The notes under the pieces were generated by a model. It saw only the letters and a list, made by a program, of their open reading frames with translations, was not told the DNA's origin and did not search any database. The translations under genes were made by a program, and so were the position numbers. 64,000 nucleotides of DNA from Natronospirales bacterium (GTDB lineage Bacteria > Pseudomonadota > Gammaproteobacteria > Natronospirales > REEB76). The stretch covers positions 136,515 through 200,514 of the forward strand of contig JAJYUH010000001.1 in assembly GCA_021792635.1 (NCBI GenBank). The letters are read 5' to 3'. Below, one piece after another: positions 15,137 to 24,665 of this stretch. Position 1 is the first letter of the stretch. Each line of letters starts with the position of its first letter.

Positions 15137-17626
15137 TCAAGTCTCTCGCAGGGTTTCCACCGGCGGCGCATTCAGCACGTGCCGGGTCGCCAGTAATCCG
15201 CTCAATGCCACGATCAGCGTACCCGCGGCGATTCCCACCACCCACACGCGCCAATCCGGATGATAAGGCAACGAAAATACGCGGCGGGCAAGAATCCAGG
15301 CGACCAGTGTGGCGGCGAGCGCACCCAGCAGCCCCGCCGCAAACCCCAGTGCGGCGTATTCCACCGCTGTTGCGGAGCGTATGAGATGCCGCGAGGCACC
15401 CAGTGCGCGCAACACCGCGGCTTCGAAGCAGCGTTCGTCGCGGGTCGCCTGGGCCGCGGCCAGCAGCACCACGATGCCGGCCCCCAGGGTGAACAGAAAC
15501 ACGTATTCCACCGCCAGCGAGGCCTGGTCCATGAGATGGCGTATCTGCTCCAGGATGGAATCCACGTCGAAGATGCTGAGCGCAGGCAATTGCCGCACCA
15601 GGTCCGCGAGGATAACCGCCTTTTGCGGCGGCAGATACACGCTGGTGATCCAATCGGCGGGATAACCGCCAAGCGCGCCGGGAGAGAGTTCCACGAAGAA
15701 GTTCGGTTGAAATGAATCCCAGCGGACTTTGCGCAGGCTCATGATTTTTACCGACAGCGGCGTACCGGCGAGATCGAAGGTAAGCGTGTCGCCGACTTTC
15801 AGATTCAACTGTCTGGCAAAACCCTCCTCGACGGAGGCGAGTGGTTTTCCCGTTTCGCCGGCGTTCCACCAGTGTCCCGCCACGATGGTGTTCGCGGGCG
15901 GCAGCGCCTGGGACCAGCTCAGGTTGGCTTCGCGATCCAGCATGTGCCGGGCGCGCGCATCCCTGAAATGGATTTTTGTGACGGAGACACCGTTAATCGC
16001 GCTGAGGCGGGCACGCACCACGGGATAAAGCGGCGGCGCAGGAATTCCGCGGGAAGTAAAGAATCGTTCAACGCTGGTACGCTGATTTGGCTGGATGTTG
16101 ATAATAAACTGGTTGGGCGCATCCGCCGGCAGCGTGGTGCGCCAGCTTGAAAGCAGATCGCCGCGCACCAGACCCAGCAGCAGCAGCACCATGAGGCCGA
16201 TGCCGAAGGCCGTCATCTGGATGACCGCGTCGCGGCGGTGGCGGCTCAGGTTGGCGAGACCATAACGCCAGCCGGCGCCGGCGCCATGCCGCAGTGGTTT
16301 GAGTATGACGAGCAGCAACCCTGCCCCCAGGCCGAGCATCAGTACCGTGAGCGTGAGGCCCAGCAGCACATACAGCGCGAGCTTGAGCTCGCGCACCTGC
16401 CACCAGGTGAGCGCCAGAGTGGCGAAAATCGCCGCGCCATAGATGACGTAGCCGCGTACCGGCGGCGGTACCAGATCGCGACGCAACACCCGTGCCGGCG
16501 GCGTGTCGCCGAGACGCATGAGGGGCGGCAGGGCGAAACCCATGAGCAGTGCCAGGCCGATGCCGAAGGCGGACAAGGCCGGGATGAAAGACGGGTAAGG
16601 CAGGTGCGCCGGCAGCAGATTTCCGAGTGCCGTCACCAGGCCGAACTGAGCGAGGAAACCGAGCACCGCGCCGCTCACGCCGGCGGCAATGCCGAGCCAC
16701 AGGAGCTCCAGCAGCAGCAACATCTGTACGCGGCGGCGCGTGAGACCCAAGCATTTGAGTACCGCGGCGGTATCGGTGTAGCGCGTGGCGTAGCGACGCG
16801 CCGCCAGCGCCACCGCCACGGCGGAGATGAGCACGCTCACCAGCGCGGCGAGGCCGAGGAAACGCTGCGCGCGGTCAATGGCATCCACCAGCTCGCGCCG
16901 GCTGTCACGTGCATCGCGCATTTCCACGCCGGCGGGCAAATGATGACGGAAAGTTTTTTTGAGTTCACTGATCACATCCGGCGTGCCGGCCATGAGCAGT
17001 TTGTAGTTGACGCGCGAGTTGGCGTTCACGAGTCCGGTGGCGGGAATATCGGCGATATTGAGCAGCACTTTGGGTGCGAGTGATGCAAACCCGAAGCCGC
17101 CGTCGGGGAGATAGGCGATCACGGATGCGATGCGTGCCTTGAGGTTGCCGATCCGCACCTTGTCGCCGACCCTGAGTCCCAGCATGGTGAGTACACGCGG
17201 TTCCATCCACACGGTACCCGGCACGGGGATGATGTGAGTCACGTCCGCGGGGCCGAAGGATACTTGGCTGGTGCGTACCCGGCCGCGCAACGGATAGTCC
17301 GCGCTGACCGCGTGTATATCCGTAAGCACGGAGTGATTGCCGCTGAACAGCACCGTGGGGAAATCCATGACCTGGACGGTGCGCGCGCCGGCGGCGCGGG
17401 CGGTTTGCGCGAACCGGGGTGACAACGGTTCGCCGGAAGACAGCACCAGGTCTGCGGCGAGGCTTTCGCCCGCCTGTTCCTGTATCGCCGTATGCACCCG
17501 GCCGGTGAAGAAACCCACGGCACTCACGGCGGCAAGGGCGAGGGCGAGCGCCACGGCGATGACAGTGAGCTCACCGCTTTTCCAGCCGCGGCGGAACTGC
17601 CGCAGGGAAAGGCGCAGCAGCATCAT
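15137..17626 (-). CDS. ybbP: ABC transporter permease YbbP
   Basis: An 829-residue inner-membrane protein of the FtsX/MacB permease family, with an N-terminal helix, a large periplasmic domain, and two sets of transmembrane segments (about 265-480 and 715-815). Two FtsX-like halves, each with QATRDERCFEAAVLRALGA- or RYTDTAAVLKCLGLT-type signatures, identify it as YbbP. Its start overlaps the end of the ATPase gene ybbA (ATGA). The order tesA, ybbA, ybbP matches E. coli. The substrate is unknown, and family members often extrude or shuttle lipids or lipoproteins. Confidence 0.92.
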   Translation of the reverse strand: MMLLRLSLRQFRRGWKSGELTVIAVALALALAAVSAVGFFTGRVHTAIQEQAGESLAADLVLSSGEPLSPRFAQTARAAGARTVQVMDFPTVLFSGNHSVLTDIHAVSADYPLRGRVRTSQVSFGPADVTHIIPVPGTVWMEPRVLTMLGLRVGDKVRIGNLKARIASVIAYLPDGGFGFASLAPKVLLNIADIPATGLVNANSRVNYKLLMAGTPDVISELKKTFRHHLPAGVEMRDARDSRRELVDAIDRAQRFLGLAALVSVLISAVAVALAARRYATRYTDTAAVLKCLGLTRRRVQMLLLLELLWLGIAAGVSGAVLGFLAQFGLVTALGNLLPAHLPYPSFIPALSAFGIGLALLMGFALPPLMRLGDTPPARVLRRDLVPPPVRGYVIYGAAIFATLALTWWQVRELKLALYVLLGLTLTVLMLGLGAGLLLVILKPLRHGAGAGWRYGLANLSRHRRDAVIQMTAFGIGLMVLLLLGLVRGDLLSSWRTTLPADAPNQFIINIQPNQRTSVERFFTSRGIPAPPLYPVVRARLSAINGVSVTKIHFRDARARHMLDREANLSWSQALPPANTIVAGHWWNAGETGKPLASVEEGFARQLNLKVGDTLTFDLAGTPLSVKIMSLRKVRWDSFQPNFFVELSPGALGGYPADWITSVYLPPQKAVILADLVRQLPALSIFDVDSILEQIRHLMDQASLAVEYVFLFTLGAGIVVLLAAAQATRDERCFEAAVLRALGASRHLIRSATAVEYAALGFAAGLLGALAATLVAWILARRVFSLPYHPDWRVWVVGIAAGTLIVALSGLLATRHVLNAPPVETLRET

Positions 17627-18315
17627 GGGGTCGCCACCAGCCGGCCGGCGCGCAGGTGCAGGATGCGGTTGCAGCGGGATGCCAGCTGCGTATCGTGGCT
17701 CACCAGCACCAGCGTGGCATAGTGTTCACGGTTCAGACGAAACAGCAGTTCAATGATGAGCTGACCGGTGGCGGCATCCAGATTGCCGGTGGGTTCGTCG
17801 GCGAACAGGATCGCCGGTTCACCGGCGTAGGCACGGGCGATGGCCACACGCTGCTGCTCGCCACCGGAAAGTTTCGGCGGGTAATAGCCGGCGCGCTCCG
17901 CGAGACCCACCGCCGCGAGCACCGCGCGGGCGGTCTGCTCGGGTTGCCGTTGTCCGCCGAGTTCCAGTGGCAGCATGACGTTTTCCAGGGCCGTGAGACC
18001 GGGCAGCAGATGAAATGACTGGAACACGAAGCCTATGCGTCGCGCGCGCCGTGCGGCACGCGCGTCTTCATCCAGGGTACTCAGGTTCTCGCCATCGAGC
18101 CACACGCTGCCGCGGCTCGGTACATCGAGTCCGGCCAGCAGGCCCAGCAGTGTGGATTTGCCGGAACCGGAAGGACCCACAATGGCCACCGATTCGCCGC
18201 GCAGAATGGCGAGGGATACATCCTCGAGGATGGTCAGCGTACCGTCGGGGCTGGTAACCTGTTTGCCGAGATGCTCCGCGCGAAGCAGGGAATTATCGGG
18301 AGTGCCGCTGCGCAT
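17623..18315 (-). CDS. ybbA: ABC transporter ATPase YbbA
   Basis: A 230-residue ABC ATPase of the LolD/MacB group. Walker A is GPSGSGKST, the signature is LSGGEQQRVAIARA, Walker B is ILFADEPTGNLD and the switch His is in LVSHD. It pairs with YbbP. The start codon at 18313-18315 overlaps the start codon of divergent tesA by two bases (CATG); an in-frame ATG at 18327 is an alternative and would lie wholly inside tesA. The gene ends four bases inside ybbP. Confidence 0.93.
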   Translation of the reverse strand: MRSGTPDNSLLRAEHLGKQVTSPDGTLTILEDVSLAILRGESVAIVGPSGSGKSTLLGLLAGLDVPSRGSVWLDGENLSTLDEDARAARRARRIGFVFQSFHLLPGLTALENVMLPLELGGQRQPEQTARAVLAAVGLAERAGYYPPKLSGGEQQRVAIARAYAGEPAILFADEPTGNLDAATGQLIIELLFRLNREHYATLVLVSHDTQLASRCNRILHLRAGRLVATP

Positions 18316-19060
18316 GTTGAAACGCATCCTTTTTATTTGCTTGCTGTGTTTTGCCATGCCGGCCTGGGCCAGGCCGTCGCTGATCCTGGTGATGGGCGAC
18401 AGTCTGAGTGCCGCCTACGGTATCGAAACTTCCCAGGGTTGGGTAGGTTTGCTGCGCAAACGTCTTGCGCAACGCGGCTATGACTATAGCGTGATTAACG
18501 CCAGCATCAGCGGCGAAACCAGCGCGGGAGGACTGACACGCCTGCCCCTGGAACTCGCGCAGTATCGTCCCGCCCTGGTGATCCTGGAACTGGGCGCCAA
18601 CGATGGCCTGCGCGGTCTGTCGCTCGGGGCAATGCAACAGAATCTGGAGAAAATGATCACACTGTCGCAGCACGCGGGCGCCAAGGTGCTGCTCATCGGT
18701 ATCCTGCTGCCGCCCAATTATGGACCGCGTTATACGCAAGAGTTCGCTGCGATCTATCCGCGGCTCGCAAAAAAACAGCACGTGCCGCTGGTACCGTTTT
18801 TGCTGGCGGGTATCGCCGAGCACCGTGAACTCATGCAGGCGGACGGCATGCACCCGCTGGCGTCCGCCGAGCCGCGGGTGCTGGACAATGTCTGGCAGTA
18901 TCTCCAATCTCTGCTGATAAAATCCCGCCCGCCGGAGAGCAGCCCGGCAAAGTTCAACGTGCGTGGAATGCTTATTCCGGCGTACTCGGTGTTTTCTCCG
19001 GACGAGCGCCGCGGGCCATGGTATCCGCCCAGTCCAGTATCAGTTGCACCCGCGGTGTGA
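18314..19060 (+). CDS. tesA: TesA-like multifunctional acyl-CoA thioesterase/lysophospholipase
   Basis: A 248-residue SGNH hydrolase with a signal peptide (cleavage likely after AWA, residue about 19). Block I is LVMGDSLSAAYGI with the nucleophilic Ser, block III is ELGANDGLRG, and block V is DGMHP with the catalytic Asp and His. It hydrolyses acyl thioesters and lysophospholipids in the periplasm. The C-terminus runs about 30 residues past the usual end of TesA and lies antisense to the end of the Nudix gene. The gene is divergent from ybbA, as in E. coli, with overlapping start codons. Confidence 0.93.
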   Translation: MLKRILFICLLCFAMPAWARPSLILVMGDSLSAAYGIETSQGWVGLLRKRLAQRGYDYSVINASISGETSAGGLTRLPLELAQYRPALVILELGANDGLRGLSLGAMQQNLEKMITLSQHAGAKVLLIGILLPPNYGPRYTQEFAAIYPRLAKKQHVPLVPFLLAGIAEHRELMQADGMHPLASAEPRVLDNVWQYLQSLLIKSRPPESSPAKFNVRGMLIPAYSVFSPDERRGPWYPPSPVSVAPAV

Positions 19061-19427
19061 CCAGCTTGAGCGCCTGTGCGTAGCTCACCCAACGGTATTC
19101 CGCATGTTCGCGGATGCCGGTCTCGGGATTGGCCGCAAGCACGACTTTTTCTTCGCGGGTACAGGCCAGGTAGTAGCGCGCCACCTTGCCGCGGTTATAG
19201 GGCTCGGTCTCCCGGTAGTCCTTGCCCCAGGCGAACTCCAGTTCATGGATACCGGTTTCTTCCTGGACTTCACGCATCGCCGCCTGCAGGGGTGTTTCAT
19301 GCTGTTCCACGGCGCCCTTGGGGAAGTCCCAGTATCGGTAGGCGCGCAGCAGGAGATAAAGACCACCGGCCGGCGTATCGCGCAGCACAGCGACCCCGGC
19401 GGAGAGGCGCAGAGGTGTGGAGGGCAT
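18972..19427 (-). CDS. Nudix hydrolase
   Basis: A 151-residue Nudix protein. The Nudix box begins at GAVEQHETPLQAAM and ends REVQEETGI, agreeing with the GX5EX7REUXEEXGU pattern. The opening LSAGVAVLR and LLLRAYRYWDFPKG are typical of diadenosine tetraphosphatase-type (Ap4A) Nudix enzymes, but the substrate cannot be fixed. The gene converges on tesA and the last about 90 bases overlap the tesA 3' end. Confidence 0.88.
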   Translation of the reverse strand: MPSTPLRLSAGVAVLRDTPAGGLYLLLRAYRYWDFPKGAVEQHETPLQAAMREVQEETGIHELEFAWGKDYRETEPYNRGKVARYYLACTREEKVVLAANPETGIREHAEYRWVSYAQALKLVTPRVQLILDWADTMARGARPEKTPSTPE

Positions 19428-19586
19428 AGGGACAGTATAGAACCCGCCGCAGGAAAGGGGCGGGCTCGTTTAATTTAATCGTCGGGGTGGCGTTTCCTGT
19501 GTGCATGCAGGGGGCGGAATGCGGCGCGTTGCAAGTACGCATGCTTGCCGACGATGCCCATCCCGGCGATCGCCGCAGCAGTTAGA

Positions 19587-20285
19587 ATGCGCAGTGTGAA
19601 AACCCTGCTTGCCATTCGTCACGTCCCTTTTGAGGATTTGGGTTCCTTGGAAGGGCTGCTTGCTGAGGCGGGCTATGCCATCCGCTATGTGGATGCACCC
19701 ACGGCGGATTTTGCCCGGCTCGACCAGACAAGCTGGGATCTGCTGGTGCTATTGGGCGGGCCCATCGGCGTCAACGACGCGCACGACTATCCTTTCATCA
19801 CCGACGAGCTGAAGTTCATTGAGACGCGACTGCGGCGCGAACAGCCCACGCTCGGCATTTGTCTCGGCAGCCAGCTCATGGCCCATGCCCTGGGGGCGCG
19901 CATACACAGGAGCTGCGCGCTGGAAATCGGCTGGAAGTCCCTGCATCTCAGCGACGCCGGTCGTGACTCTTCGCTGCGGCATTTCAGCAAACCCGTGTTT
20001 CACTGGCACGGCGAGAGTTTTGACTTGCCGTCCGGTGCCCGCTCGCTGGCCTCCACCGAAAGTTGTCCCCATCAGGCGTTTTGCCTGGGCAGTGCGCTTT
20101 TGGCGCTGCAATTCCATCCGGAGGTCACGGCGCGCGGACTGGAGCAGTGGTATGTGGGCCATGGCGGCGAGCTGCGCGTCCACGGCCTGTCGGTGGCGGG
20201 CCTGCGGCAGGAGGCGGCGCGTTTTGCCCCTCTGTTGGCGCGTCAGTCCGCCGCTTTTCTGCATGACTGGCTGGCGGTGCTGTAA
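19587..20285 (+). CDS. Class I glutamine amidotransferase (GATase1)
   Basis: A 232-residue stand-alone class I amidotransferase. The nucleophile elbow is GICLGSQL (Cys), and the His-Glu pair is in LQFHPEVTARGLE; the oxyanion region LLVLLGGPIGVND is also present. Such proteins resemble the glutaminase half of GMP synthetase and are usually annotated as GMP-synthase-like amidotransferases of unknown acceptor. The start at 19587 (ATG) is chosen; GTG at 19596 is a close alternative. It stands alone here. Confidence 0.85.
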   Translation: MRSVKTLLAIRHVPFEDLGSLEGLLAEAGYAIRYVDAPTADFARLDQTSWDLLVLLGGPIGVNDAHDYPFITDELKFIETRLRREQPTLGICLGSQLMAHALGARIHRSCALEIGWKSLHLSDAGRDSSLRHFSKPVFHWHGESFDLPSGARSLASTESCPHQAFCLGSALLALQFHPEVTARGLEQWYVGHGGELRVHGLSVAGLRQEAARFAPLLARQSAAFLHDWLAVL

Positions 20286-20302
20286 CGCGCAGCATCGGGT
20301 TC

Positions 20303-20776
20303 TCAGCCGCGCATCACGATGTCCGGCCGGATTTCAATCTCGGTTTTCAGACTGTTGGCGATGAAACACTGTTCGTGGGCGGTATGCACGCACTCGAGGA
20401 GGCGTTCCCTCCGCGCCTCGCCGCGGATCACCATGCGCGGCCTGAGCACGATGCGCGTGATGCGCACCGGTTTGTCGTCCTCGGGCATGAACCCCTCGGC
20501 CCGGTCCTCGTATTCCACCACATCGAGACGGGCGCGCGCGGCGATGGCCAGAAACGACAGCATCTGGCAGGAGGCGGCCGCCATCACCAGCAGTTGTTCC
20601 GGATTGAGCAGCGCCGGATCACCGCGGAACGCCGGGTCGGATGACATGGGCAGAGATTGCGCCACCGGCGGCACCGTTATCTGATGGGTGCGATCATAGG
20701 CTTCATAACCGGCGCCGGTGCTGCCTTTCCAGTTGCAGCTGACACGATACTGATGAATCGCATGTTTTTCAGCCAT
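20303..20776 (-). CDS. OsmC/Ohr-family protein
   Basis: A 157-residue OsmC-family protein, probably a thiol peroxidase for organic hydroperoxides. The two redox cysteines are in MAAASCQMLSFLAIA and AHEQCFIANSLKT. The conserved NPEQLLVMAAASC segment is typical. It is co-directional with the SDR gene, whose stop overlaps its start by eight bases, so they probably form an operon transcribed SDR then OsmC. Confidence 0.9.
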   Translation of the reverse strand: MAEKHAIHQYRVSCNWKGSTGAGYEAYDRTHQITVPPVAQSLPMSSDPAFRGDPALLNPEQLLVMAAASCQMLSFLAIAARARLDVVEYEDRAEGFMPEDDKPVRITRIVLRPRMVIRGEARRERLLECVHTAHEQCFIANSLKTEIEIRPDIVMRG

Positions 20777-21548
20777 GACGGTGCCTCCTGTTGATACCGG
20801 TGAATTTACCCATGATCGGAAAGTACAGAGCGTACGGCAGGCAGCGGAACAGCTTTAGCAACCACACGAAGCGCCGGGGGAAAGCGATTTCAAATTTCTG
20901 TTGCATGATGCCGCGATAAAGCGTCTCCGCTGCGTCTTCCGCGTTCATGAGGAACGGCATCGGGAAGCGGTTGCCGGCAGTCATGGGCGTGTCCACGAAA
21001 CCCGGATTGCAGATAGAAATTCGGATACCCTCGCGTTCGAGATCGAAACGCAGCGACTCGGCCAGATTGATGAGCGCGGCTTTCGTCGGACCGTAAGCCG
21101 CCGCGCGCGGCACGCCGCGGTAGCCGGCAATGCTCGCCACGATGACGATGTGACCGCTGTGTCGCCGGCGCAGCGCGGGCAACAAGGCCTCGATGCCGTT
21201 TACCACGCCCAGGTAATTCACCTGCATATGTGCGGCAAACGTCGCGGCGTGGAAATTGTCGAGTTTCACGAACTCTCCAATGCCCGCGTTGAGCACCGCG
21301 AGTTGCAGGGGGCCGAGCTGTGATTCAATGCGCTCCGCCGTGACGCGCACGGCAGCGGTGTCGGTTACATCCAGCGGGAAGGCATGGATTAAGTCTTTGG
21401 CAAGCCCGGCGGTTTCCTGCAGCAACTCCGTGCGACGCGCGGAGACGGCTACCATCCAGCCTTCGCGGGCGAGCCTGAGTGCCAGCGCCCGGCCGATGCC
21501 ACTGCCGCCGCCGGTGATCCAGGCCACGCGCTTTGGCGCTGCATTCAT
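20769..21548 (-). CDS. Short-chain dehydrogenase/reductase
   Basis: A 259-residue SDR oxidoreductase. The Rossmann motif is TGGGSGIGRALALRLA, the conserved NAG is in LNAGIG, Ser is in VASIAG, and the catalytic pair is in YGPTKAAL. The C-terminal region with hydrophobic stretches (WLLKLFRCLPYALYFPIMG) suggests membrane association, as in several SDRs acting on lipids. The start at 21548 is chosen over an upstream in-frame ATG because it gives the usual short lead to the Rossmann fold. Substrate unknown. Confidence 0.88.
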   Translation of the reverse strand: MNAAPKRVAWITGGGSGIGRALALRLAREGWMVAVSARRTELLQETAGLAKDLIHAFPLDVTDTAAVRVTAERIESQLGPLQLAVLNAGIGEFVKLDNFHAATFAAHMQVNYLGVVNGIEALLPALRRRHSGHIVIVASIAGYRGVPRAAAYGPTKAALINLAESLRFDLEREGIRISICNPGFVDTPMTAGNRFPMPFLMNAEDAAETLYRGIMQQKFEIAFPRRFVWLLKLFRCLPYALYFPIMGKFTGINRRHRHG

Positions 21549-21680
21549 GCCGCTTGCCCTCATGAGACCGGGGGCGCGATTTTACCCCGAATTACGCCTG
21601 TTCCCCGGCTTGCCGCCGCCGAGCGACTGCTATACCTTGTGGCTCCCTGATGGCGCCTGCCGAAGCCGACGAGGAGCGTA

Positions 21681-23363
21681 ATGGAAAAAATCTGGCTCAA
21701 GGAATATCCCAAAGGCGTGCCCGCCGAGATTGATCGCAATCAATACGCATCTTTGAAGGCGATTTTCGAGGACAGTTGTCGCCGGTATGCGGGTTTACCG
21801 GCCTATTCCAATCTGGGCGCTACGCTCGACTATGCGAACCTGGAACGGCTGAGCCGCCGCTTCGGTGCGTATTTGCAAAAAACAGCGGGTCTCAAACAGG
21901 GCGACCGGGTCGCCATCATGATGCCCAATCTGTTGCAATATCCGGTGGCGCTGTTCGGCATTCTGCGCTGCGGCATGGTGGCGGTGAACGTCAATCCGTT
22001 GTACACCGCCCGCGAACTCGAACATCAGCTTCAGGACTCCGGCGCACGCGTCATCGTGATCGTGGAAAATTTTGCCGCTACCCTACAGGAAGCACTGCCC
22101 CATGTGGATGTAAAAACCATCGTTACTACGCAGATTGGCGATCTGCTGCCGTTCCCAAAACGCACGCTGGTGAATTTTGTGGTGAAGCGCGTGAAGAAAA
22201 TGGTACCGGCCTGGCGGATCCCCGGTGCTGCTTCATTCCGCGCGGCGCTAGCGCAAGGCGCAGCACAGACGCTGGATGAAGTGATAGTTAACCATGAAGA
22301 TATCGCTTTTCTGCAGTACACCGGCGGCACCACCGGCGTTGCCAAGGGTGCGGTGCTCACCCACGGCAACATGGTAGCGAACGTGCTGCAGGCGTCGGCG
22401 TGGCTGGGCGCCTACCTGAAAAGCGGCCAGGAAGTCATCATCACGGCGTTGCCGCTGTACCACATCTTTTCGCTTACCGCGAACTGCCTGACATTCATGC
22501 AGATCGGCGGTCACAACGTCCTGATCACCAACCCGCGCGACATGCCCGGCTTCGTGAAGGAGCTCGGCAAGGTCAAGTTCAGCGCCATCACAGGCGTAAA
22601 TACCTTGTTCAACGGATTGTTGCACACACCGGGTTTCGACAAGCTGGATTTCTCCGCGCTCAAGATCGCGCTGGGTGGGGGCATGGCGGTACAGCGTGCG
22701 GTGGCGGCGAAATGGAAAGAGGTAACCGGGGTTACGCTCATTGAAGCCTACGGTCTTACGGAAACGGCGCCGGCGGCGTCCATCAATCCGCTGGATCTCA
22801 AGGACTACAACGGCAGCATCGGCCTGCCGCTTCCCTCCACCGACTTCTCCATCCGCGATGATGTCGGCAAGGAACTCAAGGTGGGCGAGGTCGGCGAGAT
22901 CTGCATCAAGGGGCCGCAGGTGATGCGCGGCTACTGGAACCGCCCGGATGAGACCGCCAAGGTGCTGTCGGCCGACGGCTGGCTGCGCACCGGTGACATA
23001 GGCCGCATTGATGCGCGCGGGTACGTGTATATCGTGGATCGCAAAAAGGACATGATCCTGGTGTCCGGTTTCAACGTGTACCCCAATGAAATCGAGGATG
23101 TAATGATGATGTATCCGGGAGTGCGCGAGGTGGCAGCCGTGGGAGTTGCAGACGAACATTCCGGCGAAGTGGTGAAATTGTTTGTGGTGAAGAAAGACCC
23201 CACGCTCACCGTCGAGGCTCTGAAAGAATGGGCCCACAAGGAACTCACCGGCTACAAGCGCCCCAAGTACATCGAATTTCGCGATGAATTGCCCAAATCC
23301 AACGTCGGGAAAATATTGCGACGGGAATTGCGGGAAGCGGAACTGAAAAAGCAGCAACATTAA
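21681..23363 (+). CDS. fadD: Long-chain fatty acid-CoA ligase
   Basis: A 560-residue AMP-forming acyl-CoA synthetase that activates fatty acids for beta-oxidation or lipid synthesis. The phosphate-binding motif is [16 protein letters not shown] (from about residue 213), the adenine motif is YGLTETAP (from about 357), and the C-terminal hinge and catalytic part include [12 protein letters not shown] and the final [10 protein letters not shown] with the catalytic Lys. Length and pattern match FadD. A GAGGAGCG site precedes the ATG. Confidence 0.94.
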   Translation: MEKIWLKEYPKGVPAEIDRNQYASLKAIFEDSCRRYAGLPAYSNLGATLDYANLERLSRRFGAYLQKTAGLKQGDRVAIMMPNLLQYPVALFGILRCGMVAVNVNPLYTARELEHQLQDSGARVIVIVENFAATLQEALPHVDVKTIVTTQIGDLLPFPKRTLVNFVVKRVKKMVPAWRIPGAASFRAALAQGAAQTLDEVIVNHEDIAFLQYTGGTTGVAKGAVLTHGNMVANVLQASAWLGAYLKSGQEVIITALPLYHIFSLTANCLTFMQIGGHNVLITNPRDMPGFVKELGKVKFSAITGVNTLFNGLLHTPGFDKLDFSALKIALGGGMAVQRAVAAKWKEVTGVTLIEAYGLTETAPAASINPLDLKDYNGSIGLPLPSTDFSIRDDVGKELKVGEVGEICIKGPQVMRGYWNRPDETAKVLSADGWLRTGDIGRIDARGYVYIVDRKKDMILVSGFNVYPNEIEDVMMMYPGVREVAAVGVADEHSGEVVKLFVVKKDPTLTVEALKEWAHKELTGYKRPKYIEFRDELPKSNVGKILRRELREAELKKQQH

Positions 23364-23416
23364 CTTAAAGGGCTCTGAAATCGTACTCAGGCGCCGTATT
23401 GACTGACGGAGAATAT

Positions 23417-23959
23417 GTGACTATCAAAGTGCTTTTTTTTGATACGAGTGCATTACTCAAGATGTTCGTTCAAGAACAAGGAAGTGACAAGGTAAGGTGG
23501 CTCACCTCACACGATACTAAGGTGACCATGGGACTTCATTTTGTAGTAAATGAACAGGTTTGCATTGAATTTGACCGGAAACTAAGAGATTTCTCCAGCA
23601 ACGGCAAGATACCTGCTGTCGAAGCCGATCGAATCGGCCGTGTCTTTAATCGAGATCATAGAAACAAATGTTTTCAGGTAGTCGGACAGAAGATAATTTC
23701 CAATACGAAACAAGAGAAGACCTTGAATACGATTTGTCAGGACCTGAACTTGAGGGTTGGGCAGAATGATTGGGATGGCCGCATATGTCAATCAATTGTC
23801 AATGCCCTCGCATTTCTTGGCGGGGCATCCCATCCGATTTTGGTTACCTGCGACGGTGCCTTCGGAAGGAAGGCTATGAGTAAAGGGTATCGAGTAATTG
23901 ATCCAGCGCGACAGAGCTTGGACGAAATTCGCGCGGTAATTAGCCAACAAATCATTTAG
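23417..23959 (+). CDS. PIN-domain RNase (VapC-like)
   Basis: A 180-residue PIN-domain protein. The first strand carries FFDTSALLKMFV with Asp9, a VapC hallmark; further acidic residues are Glu46 or Glu52 (VVNEQVCIEF), Asp118/Asp120 (NDWDGRICQSIVNAL) and Asp146 (VTCDGAFG), the expected metal-binding set. It is likely a metal-dependent RNase. The GTG start at 23417 follows CGGAGA; a TTG six codons upstream is an alternative. No small antitoxin is seen upstream of it; the downstream neighbour (188 residues) is a possible partner. The region is AT-richer than its surroundings. Confidence 0.8.
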   Translation: MTIKVLFFDTSALLKMFVQEQGSDKVRWLTSHDTKVTMGLHFVVNEQVCIEFDRKLRDFSSNGKIPAVEADRIGRVFNRDHRNKCFQVVGQKIISNTKQEKTLNTICQDLNLRVGQNDWDGRICQSIVNALAFLGGASHPILVTCDGAFGRKAMSKGYRVIDPARQSLDEIRAVISQQII

Positions 23960-23985
23960 TCTGATCGCCTCTATCCCAAGACTAA

Positions 23986-24552
23986 ATGAATCACGGCTTT
24001 CGTAAAAGAGGTAGGCAGCAGACCATAGCAGGTCGCCGTCCGGCGAAGAAACAACATGAACGTGCAGTGATCGATGAGTTTCTTACTTGGCTCAACAAAC
24101 ATAGAGGAACACGGTTTAAAGTCGTCGCTGAACCCGACCCACCAGATGCGATTATTGCCTCAGTCCGCGCAAAGAGTTGGATCGAGGTAGCTGATGTATT
24201 TTGGACGACCAACTACGCTCGGCATCTCTATTCTTACGCAACGCCAGGTGAAAGGCGTTACCCACTTAACCCAGGTTACTATAGCCAGATGGATCAAGCA
24301 TTTGCGCAATGTTTCGTCTATGTGCTCTCCACTAAGCTGAAGAAACGTAGCTACCTTCCGTTTCTTAAGCGTTATGGCGCTGGTTATCTGGTCATACGAG
24401 TTCAGCATCCATGGTTTGACGGGCAGACGATCCGAGAGATGAGAGATTACTGGCGTGCGGAGCAACCAGTCAGGAATCTTGGGTGTTTCGATGCGGTGTA
24501 TGTTAAGTTTTCATCGATGAATCGCTTGGCATTCAGGAAATGGCAGGTATGA
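23986..24552 (+). CDS. Unknown protein with nuclease-like PD...E-x-A signature
   Basis: A 188-residue protein that I could not place in a named family. The N-terminus is very basic (RKRGRQQ, GRRPAKKQHER). Residues 49-69 include EPDPPDAIIA and SWIEVADVFW, which fit the spacing of a PD-(D/E)XK nuclease core with Asp54 and Glu67, except that the position of the usual lysine is alanine (EVA). Glu26 could supply the first acidic residue. It follows the PIN gene by 26 bases and probably shares its transcript. Possibilities are a partner or antitoxin for the PIN RNase, an independent nuclease, or a DNA-binding accessory protein. Confidence 0.7.
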   Translation: MNHGFRKRGRQQTIAGRRPAKKQHERAVIDEFLTWLNKHRGTRFKVVAEPDPPDAIIASVRAKSWIEVADVFWTTNYARHLYSYATPGERRYPLNPGYYSQMDQAFAQCFVYVLSTKLKKRSYLPFLKRYGAGYLVIRVQHPWFDGQTIREMRDYWRAEQPVRNLGCFDAVYVKFSSMNRLAFRKWQV

Positions 24553-24625
24553 AGCATTGCCATCTCTCTCCGTCATCAAACGGACGTGTACCATAGCGGC
24601 CGTGTCGTCTGGATACTATAAGGTT

Positions 24626-24662
24626 CCTCGCTGTTTCTTGTGAAACGAAACAATGCGCGAGG
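24626..24662. repeat. Interrupted inverted repeat upstream of the DUF4156 lipoprotein
   Basis: CCTCGCTGTTTC pairs with GAAACA and GCGAGG across a 9-base loop and a 4-base bulge (ATGC), a stem of 12 base pairs. It ends just in front of a perfect -10 hexamer TATAAT at 24666-24671. It could be an operator or an mRNA/DNA structure at this promoter. Confidence 0.6.
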
Positions 24663-24665
24663 TAT

